Positions 1-9,045 of a stretch of DNA of 64,000 nt are shown in pieces. The DNA is from JAJECS01 sp965198185. GTDB taxonomy: Bacteria > Chloroflexota > UBA11872. Location: positions 62,001 to 126,000 of the forward strand of contig CBDAOU010000002.1 in assembly GCA_965198185.1 (NCBI GenBank), written 5' to 3'. The notes beneath the pieces are model-generated. The model was given only the letters and a program-made list of their open reading frames with translations, ran no database searches and was not told the DNA's origin. A program made the position numbers and the translations under genes. The first letter of the stretch is position 1, and every line of letters begins with the position of its first letter.

Positions 1-868
1 ACGCATCGAAGCTGGTGCCCCCGATGTCGGCGGTCATCAGCGGGTCGAGCCCGAGGTCTTGCCCCAGTTGCAGGCTGCCGATTACGCCGCCGGCGGGCCC
101 GCTTTGGATCATGGTGACGGGCTCGGCTTTGGCGGTTGCGGTCGCCATGACGCCGCCGTTGCTGCGCATGATCAGCAAACCCCGTGCGCCGCGGCGGTGC
201 AGCTCGTCTTCGAGCGAGGTGAGGTATTCGTCGATGCGCGGCTTGAGGTAGGCATCGATGACCGTCGTGCTCGTGCGCTCGAACTCGCGCCACTGCGGGA
301 ACACGTCGGAGCTGATCGAGACGTAGGCCTCGGGGTAAAGCTCGTGCACGATCTCTCGCGTGCGGCGCTCATGCTCGGGATTGAGGAACGAGAATAGATA
401 GCTGACGGCGATGGCCTTGACCTCTTCCGCGCGCAAGCGCTCCACCGCGGCCACCACGTCTTCTTCCTCCAGCGCCTGCACGACCTCGCCGTGCGAGCCG
501 ATTCGCTCGCGCACCTCCAAGCTGAGCGCGCGCTCGACCAGGTGGCGCGGCTTGCGCCAGTGCAGGTCGAACGACTCCGGCCGCACGATGCGCTGGATGC
601 GCAGCACGTCCCGAAAGCCCTGCGTGGTAATGAGCCCGATGCGCGGCCCGCGGCGCTCGATGAGCATGTTGGTGCCGACGGTGGTGCCGTGCACGAAATA
701 CTCGATGGCTGCCGGGTCGATTTCGGCTTTCGCCAGCGCGTCGAAGATGCCTTGCGATGGCGACGCGGGCGTCGTGAGCGACTTCGCGACTTGCAATCTG
801 GCGTCACCATCGGTGGCGATCAGGTCTGTGAACGTGCCGCCCATATCGACCGCGACGTTATGTGGCAC
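1..868 (-). CDS. Hydantoinase/oxoprolinase A-type protein, N-terminal part (runs off window)
   Basis: Translating the minus strand from a GTG at 868 gives 289 residues with no stop before the window edge. The family (HyuA, ATP-dependent N-methylhydantoinase / 5-oxoprolinase alpha) hydrolyses cyclic amides such as hydantoins or 5-oxoproline in the cytoplasm. The N-terminal ATPase-like motif DMGGTFTD lies at residues 8-15, HGTTVGTN at 60-67, and DIGGTSFD just before the edge, all family hallmarks. GTG was chosen because it is the first start codon before the DMGGTFTD motif and leaves the usual short N-terminus. The missing part would hold the rest of the ATPase-like fold; a HyuB partner would be expected outside the window. 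It follows an ABC permease on the same strand, so substrate uptake and hydrolysis may be linked (inference). Confidence 0.88.
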   Translation of the reverse strand, partial: MPHNVAVDMGGTFTDLIATDGDARLQVAKSLTTPASPSQGIFDALAKAEIDPAAIEYFVHGTTVGTNMLIERRGPRIGLITTQGFRDVLRIQRIVRPESFDLHWRKPRHLVERALSLEVRERIGSHGEVVQALEEEDVVAAVERLRAEEVKAIAVSYLFSFLNPEHERRTREIVHELYPEAYVSISSDVFPQWREFERTSTTVIDAYLKPRIDEYLTSLEDELHRRGARGLLIMRSNGGVMATATAKAEPVTMIQSGPAGGVIGSLQLGQDLGLDPLMTADIGGTSFDA

Positions 869-1027
869 TCAAGCGCTCCAATTCAGGCTACTTGCGGGAC
901 AGATACAAACCATGACGGGCGCTTCCATCGCGCCGCCTGCGTGCCGATCATGCGGGAGGCGTCGTGCGCGCGTCACCGGAACGCGCCAGCCTAGAAGATG
1001 CACGGAATCCTGAAAACTCCCAAGCAG

Positions 1028-1048
1028 CCGGTGGCTCCGAGCCGCCGG
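1028..1048. terminator. Hairpin downstream of the permease gene, possible terminator
   Basis: Ten-base arms (CCGGTGGCTC and GAGCCGCCGG, one G-T pair) flank a single base. On the minus strand the hairpin lies about 85 bases after the permease stop and is followed by a short T-containing stretch. It could instead be a dispersed palindrome. Nothing else is seen between 869 and 1132. Confidence 0.4.
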
Positions 1049-1132
1049 TCATTCTGCTGTGCTTCTGTCCAAGACAAGTTTGCAGGGCGGGTGTCGGAAG
1101 TGTGACCGCGTGTTGGGAGGTTGCCCCGAAGC

Positions 1133-2083
1133 TCACGCGAGCCGCACGCGCGGATCGATGTAGGTGTAAAGCACGTCGACGAGGAGGTTGGCCACCACGT
1201 AGATCGACGCCGCCAGCATCACCAGCGCCTGGACCACGGTGTAGTCGCGCGTGAGGATGGCCTTGACCAGCGTGAAGCCGATGCCCTGCCGGCTGAACAC
1301 CACTTCGATGACCACTGCGCCGATCAGCAGGCTGCCGAACTGCAATCCCACGATGGTTACGACCGGTATCAGGGCGTTCTTGAGTGCGTGGCCCCAGACG
1401 ACGGTGCTCTCGCGCACACCCTTGGAGCGTGCCGTGCGAATGTAATCGCGGCTCATCACGTCAAGCATGGACGAGCGGGTAAGCCGGGCCACGATTGCCG
1501 CACCCGCGAGCCCCAGGGCGATCGCGGGCATGATGAGTTCCTTGCCGTTGCCGTTGGCGATGGCCGGCAGGAAATTGTTCATGTTGATGCTGAACAGATA
1601 GATGAGCAGCAGCCCGACCAGGAAATTCGGTACGGAAACGCCCACTACCGCGATGAACTGGCTCAGGTAGTCGATCCAGGTGTGGTGGCGCATGGCCGAG
1701 ATCACGCCGGCCGCCAGCCCGATGACGAGCGTGACCCCCATGCCGGCCAGCGTAAGCAGCAGCGTTGAGGGGAATTGCTCGGCGATCAGGTCCGTGATGG
1801 GCTGTTTGGTGCGGAACGAACGCCCAAGGTCCAGCCGCATGACGTCCCAAATGTAGTAGGCGAACTGCACCGGAATGGGCTTGTCGAGGTGTAATTTCGC
1901 CTTCGCTTGCTCGAGGGCCTCGATCGAAACGGAGGTGTTGGACGTGCCGCCGGCGTCGCTGCTGTAGTAGAAGACCGTGACGGGATCGCCAGGGATCAGG
2001 CGCAGGAGGACGAACACCAGCAGCAGCACGCCCAGTATCACTGGGATAGCGGCGAGCAACCGCCGGACGATATATCGCCCCAT
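1133..2083 (-). CDS. ABC transporter permease, DppB/OppB type
   Basis: This is an inner-membrane permease of the peptide/nickel (family 5) ABC importers. The 316-residue length is normal for the family. It starts with the typical MGRYIVRRLL and first membrane span, has about six hydrophobic segments, and carries the cytoplasmic EAA-like loop that contacts the ATPase around residues 215-247 (RTARSKGV followed by ALKNALIPV). AAGGA precedes the ATG by about ten bases. Its natural partner, the DppC-type permease, lies about 7 kb away at 9046-10014 on the same strand, with the binding proteins in between. No ATPase subunit is present in the window. The substrate cannot be read from sequence; neighbouring hydantoinase and enolase genes hint at a modified amino acid or sugar acid. 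Confidence 0.93.
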   Translation of the reverse strand: MGRYIVRRLLAAIPVILGVLLLVFVLLRLIPGDPVTVFYYSSDAGGTSNTSVSIEALEQAKAKLHLDKPIPVQFAYYIWDVMRLDLGRSFRTKQPITDLIAEQFPSTLLLTLAGMGVTLVIGLAAGVISAMRHHTWIDYLSQFIAVVGVSVPNFLVGLLLIYLFSINMNNFLPAIANGNGKELIMPAIALGLAGAAIVARLTRSSMLDVMSRDYIRTARSKGVRESTVVWGHALKNALIPVVTIVGLQFGSLLIGAVVIEVVFSRQGIGFTLVKAILTRDYTVVQALVMLAASIYVVANLLVDVLYTYIDPRVRLA

Positions 2084-2239
2084 CTGCGGCTAGTCCTTGC
2101 TCACCGTGCAAACGGTCCTAGGAGGTTGCTCGTGCGCAAACGAGCCGATCCACCCTTCGTGTCGCATATGTCGTGGGTCTATCCGATGCCCGAGAGGAAC
2201 GAATCTCAGATGCCGTCCCCGCGACGAATGCAGCTGGCG

Positions 2240-2365
2240 TCACCCAGGCGGATGGATCGCCTTGCCGACATCCCACGCGAAGATCCCCTTGGAGTCCGCA
2301 GTGTAGCCGACGGCCCTTCTGGTGAGCACGTTGCCGGCGATGCGCAGGATGCCGCCGAGCACTGC
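2240..2365 (-). pseudogene. Relic of a third family-5 substrate-binding protein gene
   Basis: Minus-strand translation gives GGILRIAGNVLT, then VGYTADSKGIFAWDVGKA and a stop at 2240-2242. This aligns with GGIPRIAGNILTPGTIGYN, then DLYPWDVGKAN of the two intact binding proteins at 4753-6669 and 6877-8790. Only about 40 residues of the roughly 640-residue protein are recognisable, and the match fades upstream of 2365. It is therefore a deletion remnant. It lies directly upstream of the DppB permease, where a binding-protein gene would normally sit. The rest of the 358-base gap (2084-2441) shows no other gene. Confidence 0.72.
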
Positions 2366-2441
2366 CGGGTCCTGGGGGCGAGGTTGCGCATTCGCTCTCG
2401 TGAGACACTGTCACGCGGCCTGCCAGCGGCGTCCTCGTGCA

Positions 2442-3602
2442 TTGAAGATCACACGCGTCGAGACCAAAGTGCTCGAGTTGCCCGCCCGCGATCCCCATGC
2501 GGGTCGGCGACGCCCCGGCTGGCTCGAGCGGGGCCCCATGGCGAATCCGATGTCGCGCTATTTCCCCGCCGGGTCCAACATGCTGCGCTGGGTGCCGGAT
2601 TGGCCAGACTTCCTCGTCACCGTGACGGCCGACGATGGCACGCAGGGCGTGGGCCCCGGCCGCTATGGACGCCCCGTGGCCGCCGTCATCCAGGAGTACC
2701 TGGGGCCGCGAATCATCGGTGAGCCCGCGCTCGCGACCGAGCGGCTGTACGACATGCTGGTCCGGCTGTGCTCGCCCTTCGGCGCCGCCGGCCTGGCGTC
2801 GTATGCCATCAGCGGGATTGACCTGGCGCTGTGGGATCTCAAGGGCAAGGTGCTGGGAAAGCCCGTCTATGAGTTGCTTGGCGGTCCGGCCCGAGACTTC
2901 GTGCAGTGCTACGCCACCTGCGGCGACACGGACTGGGTCAAGGAGCTTGGCTTCACCGCCGTGAAGGTGCCCTGCCGGTTCGGACCCGTCCATGGGCGGG
3001 ACGGCCTGCAGCGCAACGTCGCGAGCGTGGCGGAGGCCCGCGAGCACATGGGCGATGACGCGCAGCTCATGCTCGACTGCTGGATGGCGCCGGACGTTGA
3101 CTACGGCGTGCGCCTGGCGGAATCGTTGCGCCCGTACGGCCTGGCGTGGATCGAAGAGATGCTCCCCCCGGAGGACTTTGACGGCTACGCACAGTTGCGG
3201 ACCCGGCTGCCTTGGCAGACGCTCGCCACTGGCGAGCACTGGTACACGCCGTTTCCCTTCCAGCACGCGGCGTCGCGCCGCCTGGTGGACATTCTGCAGC
3301 CGGACATCGCGTGGGTGGGCGGGTTGACGCCCCTGCTGCGGATCTGCGCCATCGCGGACGCGGCGGGGCTGGCGGTCATACCGCACGGCGGAGCTGGGAG
3401 CCCGTATGGCCAGCACGCACTGTTCGCGCTCCCGGCGATCCCGCTTGGTGAGTGGTACCTCGCCACGGCGCCGGGTGTTCCACTGGAGAACGGAGACCTG
3501 TTGCCGGGCACGGTCGTGCCCAAGAACGGCAGACTGCGACCGTCCGACGCGCCCGGCTTCGGCGTGGATATCGATGCGGCCAAGATGCCGGCGTTCATCT
3601 AG
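2442..3602 (+). CDS. Mandelate racemase/muconate lactonizing enzyme-type enolase
   Basis: The 386-residue product belongs to the enolase superfamily: cytoplasmic Mg-dependent enzymes that abstract the proton next to a carboxylate, often as sugar-acid dehydratases. The N-terminal capping domain begins LKITRVETKVLELP. The barrel carries ISGIDLALWDLKGK near residue 130, the metal-ligand strand MLDCWM near 210, WIEEML near 237, TGEHWY near 263 and the catalytic-His region VIPHGG near 313. I chose TTG at 2442 because the family N-terminus begins exactly there; an upstream ATG would add 40 residues of low-complexity sequence overlapping the SBP relic. The aldo/keto reductase follows 30 bases downstream, so the two are probably co-transcribed. 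A sugar-acid dehydratase of rhamnonate or galactarate type is plausible, but substrate is not determined. Confidence 0.88.
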   Translation: MKITRVETKVLELPARDPHAGRRRPGWLERGPMANPMSRYFPAGSNMLRWVPDWPDFLVTVTADDGTQGVGPGRYGRPVAAVIQEYLGPRIIGEPALATERLYDMLVRLCSPFGAAGLASYAISGIDLALWDLKGKVLGKPVYELLGGPARDFVQCYATCGDTDWVKELGFTAVKVPCRFGPVHGRDGLQRNVASVAEAREHMGDDAQLMLDCWMAPDVDYGVRLAESLRPYGLAWIEEMLPPEDFDGYAQLRTRLPWQTLATGEHWYTPFPFQHAASRRLVDILQPDIAWVGGLTPLLRICAIADAAGLAVIPHGGAGSPYGQHALFALPAIPLGEWYLATAPGVPLENGDLLPGTVVPKNGRLRPSDAPGFGVDIDAAKMPAFI

Positions 3603-3632
3603 GGGCGGCGCGCCCGCAGTGAGAGGCGGCTG

Positions 3633-4571
3633 ATGGAGTATCGGCGGCTGGGCCGGACGGGCCTTGAAGTGTCACTGGTGGGGCTCGGCACGGGTGGGCC
3701 AAGTCAGTTCGGCCAGACGCGCGGCACCACGCCTGACGGTGCCCGCGCTCTGATGCGGCGCGCGCTGGACCTGGGAATCAACTATTTCGACACCGCGCCG
3801 GTATACCACGACAGCGAAGCGCTGCTGGCCCATGCGCTGGATGGCGTGCCTCAGGACGAGACCGTGATCGCGACCAAATATCCGAGCGTGGTCGACGTGC
3901 ATGCGGACGCGCCGCCCTTGGCGCCGCCGAGCGTCATTCGTCCATCCGTCGAGGAGAGCCTGCGGCGGCTCCGGCGGGACGTGCTGGATATTGTGCTGAT
4001 TCACGCGCTTCGGCCTGAGCTCTACGACGAATGCCGCGAGCGTCACGTGCCTGCATTGCTGCGCCTGAAGGATGACGGCCTGGTGCGGTTTGTCGGGATC
4101 TCCGGATGGCCGGTGATGGTGGGCCGCGCCGTTGCCGATGGTTGGCCCGACGTGGTGATGCCGAACTACAACCTGCTGACGCACGCCCCCGAACGCCATG
4201 TATTCCCGTTGGCCCCACGGCACGACGTGGGCGTGGTCGCCATGACGCCCGTGCGACGCGCCATGTCCGATCCCGCGCACCTGCGCGAGATGGTGACGCG
4301 GATGAAGGTCGCGGGCCTGGTGCCGCCGGCGTCCGTGCCGGATGCGCATCCGCTTGGCTGGCTCATCCACGGCGATGTCGAGACGGTGATCGACGCGGCC
4401 TATCGCTTCGCCGCCGCTCCCCGCGAGGTGGCGTCGGTGCTGACGGGCACAGCCGATCCGGCCCATCTCGCAGCGAATGTTGCGTCAGTGCAGCGCGGAC
4501 CATTGCCAGCCGCCGACGTCAAGCGGTTGCGCGCAGCCTTCGGCGGGCACGACGAGTATTTCGGCGACTAG
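3633..4571 (+). CDS. Aldo/keto reductase
   Basis: This 312-residue cytoplasmic NAD(P)H-dependent oxidoreductase has a TIM-barrel fold and interconverts sugar or keto-acid carbonyls and alcohols. It starts MEYRRLGRTGLEVS, typical of the family. Candidate catalytic tetrad residues are Asp in NYFDTAPVY with its Tyr, Lys in VIATKYPS, and His in IVLIHALRP. The ATG is preceded by GAGGCGG at suitable spacing. It lies 30 bases after the enolase-superfamily gene on the same strand, suggesting a two-step catabolic pair. The C-terminal half resembles the galactose-dehydrogenase-like branch, but substrate assignment is uncertain. Confidence 0.9.
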   Translation: MEYRRLGRTGLEVSLVGLGTGGPSQFGQTRGTTPDGARALMRRALDLGINYFDTAPVYHDSEALLAHALDGVPQDETVIATKYPSVVDVHADAPPLAPPSVIRPSVEESLRRLRRDVLDIVLIHALRPELYDECRERHVPALLRLKDDGLVRFVGISGWPVMVGRAVADGWPDVVMPNYNLLTHAPERHVFPLAPRHDVGVVAMTPVRRAMSDPAHLREMVTRMKVAGLVPPASVPDAHPLGWLIHGDVETVIDAAYRFAAAPREVASVLTGTADPAHLAANVASVQRGPLPAADVKRLRAAFGGHDEYFGD

Positions 4572-4752
4572 ATAAAGCCGACGACCGAGCGCGCGGCGCA
4601 CCGCCAGGCGGGGCAGGAGGGCGCACCGCCGCCGGTGCTGGATCTGCCTGTTCCGCGGCAAGCACGAGGCTTGTCCGCGGGCAGGCCCTGACCGAGGCTC
4701 ACGCCCATCCTCGGCGACCCAGACCCGACGGCGGTGCTGATCTCCCTAGTCG

Positions 4753-6669
4753 CTAGCCCTTCTTGTCGTAGAAGTCCATCGCGAACGCCTGATCGAGCAG
4801 CGTGGAGTGCGCCACGCCACCGATCTGGTCGCTGTTGTAGAACCACTGCGCCATGGCGTCGGCCAGCGGAAGGTTGACGGCGGCCTCCTGGATCAGGCGG
4901 TTCGCCTCCATCCACATCTCGGCGCGCTTGGACTCGTCGAACTCGGCGCGGGCCCCGTCGAGCAATGCGTCGATGGGGTCGCCCTCGGTCGCCACGCCCG
5001 GCTCGCCGTTGTAGTTGAGGAACGCGAACGCCCGGCCCGGCAGACCGTAGTTCGACGTGTGGTACTTGGCGTACAGCACGTCGGCGTCCGGGCCACGCCC
5101 GCCGGTCCACTGGTGCGTGTATTTCCCTTGCGCCATGTCGTTGATGTAGGTCGCGAACTCGACGTTCGGGATGTCCACGAAGATGCCAATGCTGGACTCG
5201 ATGTCCAGCTTGTACAGCTCGCTCAACGGGTTGGGCGTGTTGGGGAACTCCACCTGCATGCGCTCGCCGTCGCGGTAGCGGAAGCCGTCCTCACCGCGGG
5301 CGTAGCCGGCGTCGTCCAACAGTTTGTTGGCCTTGCCGACGTCCCACGGATAGAGGTCTTCCATGTCCGGGTTGTAGCCGATGGTGCCCGGCGTGAGGAT
5401 GTTGCCGGCGATGCGCGGGATGCCGCCGTTGCCGCGCTGGATCACGAGCTTCTTGTTGACGGCGTGGTTGAGCGCCTGGCGGACGGCGATGTCGTCGGTG
5501 GGCCAGCGCATCGAGTTGATGTGCAGGAACCACGGCATGCCTGAAGACATACGCCCAAGGATGGTGCGGTTGTCCTGCTTCGCGAAGCGCTCCATGTCGA
5601 TGAACTGGAAGTGCTGGATCCAGTCCACCTCGCCGGCTTCGAAGGCCGCCGCGCGCGCCACCGCGTCCTGCGCCAGAATCTGGATGACGAACTCGTCGGG
5701 GTACGGGGCCCCCTTGTTTGTCGCCCACTCAGGCGCCCACGCGTAGTCCTCGTTCCGCTCGTAGGTGACGGAAACCTGCTCCTGCCACTCCTTGAACTTG
5801 TACGGCCCCGTGCCGACCGGATTGCGCGCGATGTCCTCGCGGTAGGTGATATAGGCCTGCGGCGAGGCAAACGTGATCTGACGGTCCGACAGCACCTGCA
5901 TGAACAGCGCCTGCGGAGTCTTCGTCGTGAGGTCGATGGTGTAGTCGTCCACCTTCGTGACGCTCTCGACGTCTCCGACTTTGCCCGCAATCTCACCCCG
6001 CTCCAGGCTCTCGTCCAGGAACAGCATGAAGTTGAAGGTCACCGCGTCCGCGTTGAACGGCGTGCCGTCGTGGAACACCACGTCCTGGCGCAACGGGATG
6101 CGGCGGGTCAGGCGGTCGTCCGACAGCTCGGGCATGTCGGCGGCCAGGCGCGGGACGATCTTGTTGTTCGGCCCCCAGGTGTACAAGGTCTCGTACATCG
6201 GGAAGCCACTGCGGTAGGACCATTGGTCCATGCGCACGGGGTTAAACGACGTGATCGGGCCCGGCGTACCCCAGGTGATCCGGCCACCCCGGGTCGGGTT
6301 CCACTCTTCGAGCGGGACGGGTTCGTCGGAGCGGAAGAGGTTGATGCCCTTCTGAACGCCGCGCGCGACCGTCTCGGCCGCGATCTCGACGATGACTTCC
6401 TTCTCGACGACGACTTCTTTCTCGACGATGACTTCCTGCTTGACGACCTTCTCGACTTCGACTTCCTTGATGACTTCCTGCTTCACCACCTTCTCGACCT
6501 CGACCTGTTGGATCTCGGTCACGGTGATGATCTTCTCGACCTCGACCTCTTTGATCTGTACCTCGGCCTCGCCGCAGGCTGCGAGTGCCGCGACGCCGAC
6601 GCCGCCCGCCAGGGCCAAGGCCCCACCACGCAGAACGTTCCGGCGACTTAGAGACTTACCACGGTCCAT
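4753..6669 (-). CDS. Family-5 ABC substrate-binding lipoprotein (copy 1)
   Basis: This extracytoplasmic solute-binding protein has about 638 residues. The N-terminus has twin arginines (SRRNVLRG), a hydrophobic stretch and the lipobox LAAC at about residue 32, so it is probably Tat-exported and lipid-anchored. A linker of about 70 residues follows with repeating VEKVV/KEVEVEK units, likely an extended coil. The SBP_bac_5 domain then runs to the end (GPITSFNPVRM, FHDGTPFNADAVTFNF, YITYREDIARNPVGTGPY). I prefer the ATG at 6669 because GGAGG stands eight bases upstream; an in-frame start five codons earlier is possible. It is a close paralogue of the gene at 6877-8790, including flanking spacer DNA. 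The 181 bases to 4571 hold no gene. Confidence 0.93.
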   Translation of the reverse strand: MDRGKSLSRRNVLRGGALALAGGVGVAALAACGEAEVQIKEVEVEKIITVTEIQQVEVEKVVKQEVIKEVEVEKVVKQEVIVEKEVVVEKEVIVEIAAETVARGVQKGINLFRSDEPVPLEEWNPTRGGRITWGTPGPITSFNPVRMDQWSYRSGFPMYETLYTWGPNNKIVPRLAADMPELSDDRLTRRIPLRQDVVFHDGTPFNADAVTFNFMLFLDESLERGEIAGKVGDVESVTKVDDYTIDLTTKTPQALFMQVLSDRQITFASPQAYITYREDIARNPVGTGPYKFKEWQEQVSVTYERNEDYAWAPEWATNKGAPYPDEFVIQILAQDAVARAAAFEAGEVDWIQHFQFIDMERFAKQDNRTILGRMSSGMPWFLHINSMRWPTDDIAVRQALNHAVNKKLVIQRGNGGIPRIAGNILTPGTIGYNPDMEDLYPWDVGKANKLLDDAGYARGEDGFRYRDGERMQVEFPNTPNPLSELYKLDIESSIGIFVDIPNVEFATYINDMAQGKYTHQWTGGRGPDADVLYAKYHTSNYGLPGRAFAFLNYNGEPGVATEGDPIDALLDGARAEFDESKRAEMWMEANRLIQEAAVNLPLADAMAQWFYNSDQIGGVAHSTLLDQAFAMDFYDKKG

Positions 6670-6699
6670 AAACCTTCCCTCCAATTGCAGGCTCTCAGG

Positions 6700-6876
6700 G
6701 CCTGTGCGCGAGAGGATACCAGCCCGCGCGGGCGATTTGCACCGCGCAGAAGCTGTTGGTCGTGGGTCGGTTTGGTCGTCGATTCCCGCCGACGCGGGAA
6801 TCGAGGCACCGTCCGCGGGCGGATGAACCGAGCGGTCCCGAAACCCGCCCGCGACGGTGCCGATCTCCTCTAGGCG
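6700..6876. repeat. Duplicated spacer, copy 1
   Basis: This stretch between the two binding-protein genes shares blocks with 8818-9000 (copy 2), including GAGGATACCAG, GGCGATTTGCACCG, TCGTGGGTC, TTTGGTCGTC and ACCGAGCGGTCCCG. The duplication therefore covered each gene's upstream leader as well as its coding sequence. Confidence 0.75.
6781..6802. terminator. Perfect 9-base inverted repeat, possible terminator or dispersed palindrome
   Basis: GATTCCCGC, loop CGAC, then GCGGGAATC. It lies downstream of the copy-2 binding-protein gene and upstream of copy 1. The corresponding place in the second spacer has lost the left arm, so it is not needed by both copies. The motif resembles dispersed ATTCCCGC-type palindromes found in many bacterial genomes. 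Confidence 0.45.
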
Positions 6877-8790
6877 CTAGCCGCCTTTCTTGTCGTAGAA
6901 GTCGAGCGCGGTGGGTGGTTCGTGCACCGTGGAGTGCGCCACGCCGCCGATCTGGTCCCTGTTGTAGAACCACTGCCCCATGGCGTCCGACAGCGGAAGA
7001 TTGACGGCGGCCTCCTGGATCAGGCGGTTCGCCTCCATCCACATCTCGGCGCGCTTGGACTCGTCGAACTCGGAGCGCGCCCCGTCGAGCAGTGCGTCGA
7101 CCGGGTCGTCCGCGGTCGCCACGCCCGGCTCGCCGTTGTAGTTGAGGAACGCGAACGCGCGGCCCGGCAGGCCGTACTGCGACGTGTGGTACTTGTGGTA
7201 CAGCACGTCGCCGTCGGGGCCACCCCCGCCGGTCCACTGGTGCGTGTACTTGCCTTGCGCCATGTCGTTGATGTAGGTCGCGAACTCGACGTTCGGGATG
7301 TCCACGAAGATGCCGATGCTGGACTCGATGTCCAGCTTGTAGAGCTCGCTCAACGGGTTGGGCGTGTTCGGGAACTCGACCTGCATGCGCTCACCGTCGC
7401 GGTAGCGGAAGCCGTCCTCGCGCCGGGCGTAGCCGGCGTCGTCCAGCAGCTGGTTGGCCTTGCCGACGTCCCACGGGTAGAGGTCCTCCATCGCTTCGTT
7501 GTAGCCGATGGTGCCCGGCGTGAGGATGTTGCCGGCGATCCGCGGGATGCCGCCGTTGCCGCGCTGCACCACGAGCTTCTTGTTGATGGCGTGGTTGAGG
7601 GCCTTGCGGACGACGATGTCGTCGGTGGGCCAGCGCATGGAGTTGATGTGCAGGAACCACGGTATGCCCGGGGCCAGACGTCCGAGGATGATGCGGTTGT
7701 CCTGCTTCGCGAAGCGCTCCAAGTCGATGAACTGGAAGTGCTGGATCCAGTCCACTTCGCCGGCCTCGAAGGCCGCGGCGCGGGCCACCGCGTCCTGCGC
7801 CAGAATCTGGGTGACAATCTCGTCCGGGTACGGCGCGCCCTTATTCGTCGCCCACGCGGGCGCCCACGCGTAGTCGTCGTTGCGCTCGAAGGTGACGGAG
7901 ACCTGCTCCTGCCACTCCTTGAACTTGTAGGCGCCGGTGCCGACCGGATTGCGCGCGATGTCCTCGCGGTAGGTGATGTACGCCTGCGGCGAGGCGAACG
8001 TGATCTGAAAATCGGCAAGCACCTGCATGAAGAGCGCCTGTGGGGTCTTTGTCTTCAGATCGACGGTGAACTCGTCCACCACCGTGACACTCTCGACGTC
8101 GCCGACCTTGCCCGCGACCTCGCCCCGTTCCAAGCTCTCGTCCAGGAACAGCATGAAGTTGAACGCCACCGCCTCGGCGTTGAACGGCGTGTCGTCGTGG
8201 AACTTCACGTCGCGGCGCAACGGGATGCGCCGGGTCAGGCGGTCGTCCGACAGCTCGGGCAAGTCGGCGGCCAGCCACGGAATGATCTTGTTGCCCGGCG
8301 CCCACGTGTAGAGGTTCTCGTACATCGGGAAGCCGTTGCGATAGGACCATAGGTCCATGCGCACGGGGTTGAGCGACGTGATCGGGCCCGGCGAACCCCA
8401 GGCGATCCGGCCACCCCGGGTCGGGTTCCACTCGCCAAGCGGGACGGATTCGTCGGAGCGGAAGAGGTTGATGCCCGTCTTTACGCCGCGCTCGACCGTC
8501 TCGGCCTCGATCTCGACGACCTTCTCGACGATGACTTCCTTTTCGACGATGACTTCCTGCTTGACGACCTTCTCGACTTCGACTTCCTTGATGACTTCCT
8601 GCTTCACCACCTTCTCGACCTCGACCTGTTGGATCTCGGTCACGGTGATGATCTTCTCGACCTCGACCTCTTTGATCTCTACCTCGCCCTCGCCGCAGGC
8701 TGCGAGCGCGGCGACGCCGACGCCGCCCGCCAGGGCCAGCGCCCCGCCCCGAAGGACGTTTCGGCGACTCAGAGACTTGCCACGATCCAT
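6877..8790 (-). CDS. Family-5 ABC substrate-binding lipoprotein (copy 2)
   Basis: The roughly 637-residue product is nearly identical in design to copy 1: SRRNVLRG twin-arginine signal, lipobox LAAC, a Val/Glu/Lys repeat linker and an SBP_bac_5 domain (GPITSLNPVRM, FHDDTPFNAEAVAFNF). The linker is a few residues shorter than in copy 1. ATG 8790 follows a GGGGGGAAAG Shine-Dalgarno stretch; the ORF could open five codons earlier. The DppC-type permease follows upstream at 9046 on the same strand. The differences are mostly conservative and scattered, so both copies look functional. They probably bind related ligands, or raise the amount of binding protein; sequence alone does not decide. Confidence 0.93.
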   Translation of the reverse strand: MDRGKSLSRRNVLRGGALALAGGVGVAALAACGEGEVEIKEVEVEKIITVTEIQQVEVEKVVKQEVIKEVEVEKVVKQEVIVEKEVIVEKVVEIEAETVERGVKTGINLFRSDESVPLGEWNPTRGGRIAWGSPGPITSLNPVRMDLWSYRNGFPMYENLYTWAPGNKIIPWLAADLPELSDDRLTRRIPLRRDVKFHDDTPFNAEAVAFNFMLFLDESLERGEVAGKVGDVESVTVVDEFTVDLKTKTPQALFMQVLADFQITFASPQAYITYREDIARNPVGTGAYKFKEWQEQVSVTFERNDDYAWAPAWATNKGAPYPDEIVTQILAQDAVARAAAFEAGEVDWIQHFQFIDLERFAKQDNRIILGRLAPGIPWFLHINSMRWPTDDIVVRKALNHAINKKLVVQRGNGGIPRIAGNILTPGTIGYNEAMEDLYPWDVGKANQLLDDAGYARREDGFRYRDGERMQVEFPNTPNPLSELYKLDIESSIGIFVDIPNVEFATYINDMAQGKYTHQWTGGGGPDGDVLYHKYHTSQYGLPGRAFAFLNYNGEPGVATADDPVDALLDGARSEFDESKRAEMWMEANRLIQEAAVNLPLSDAMGQWFYNRDQIGGVAHSTVHEPPTALDFYDKKGG

Positions 8791-8817
8791 AGTCTTTCCC
8801 CCCACTACTTGCAGACA

Positions 8818-9000
8818 TCCCGAGCCTGTGCGTGAGGATACCAGTCGGGGCAGGCGATTTGCACCGCCCGGAATCTGTTAGTCGTGGGTCACTTTGGTCG
8901 TCATTTGTATGTTGCGGGAACCGAGGCGCCGTCCGCCGGCGGATCAACCGAGCGGTCCCGGGACCCGCCCGGCGGCGACGCGCCGTCATCCCATGTCCTC
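8818..9000. repeat. Duplicated spacer, copy 2
   Basis: This is the counterpart of 6700-6876, as described there. It carries the leader of the copy-2 binding-protein gene and then unrelated sequence up to the permease stop at 9046. Confidence 0.72.
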
Positions 9001-9045
9001 AGGCCAACGTGACCCGCATCCAGCCTGTCGCTGCGGCGGCAGCGA

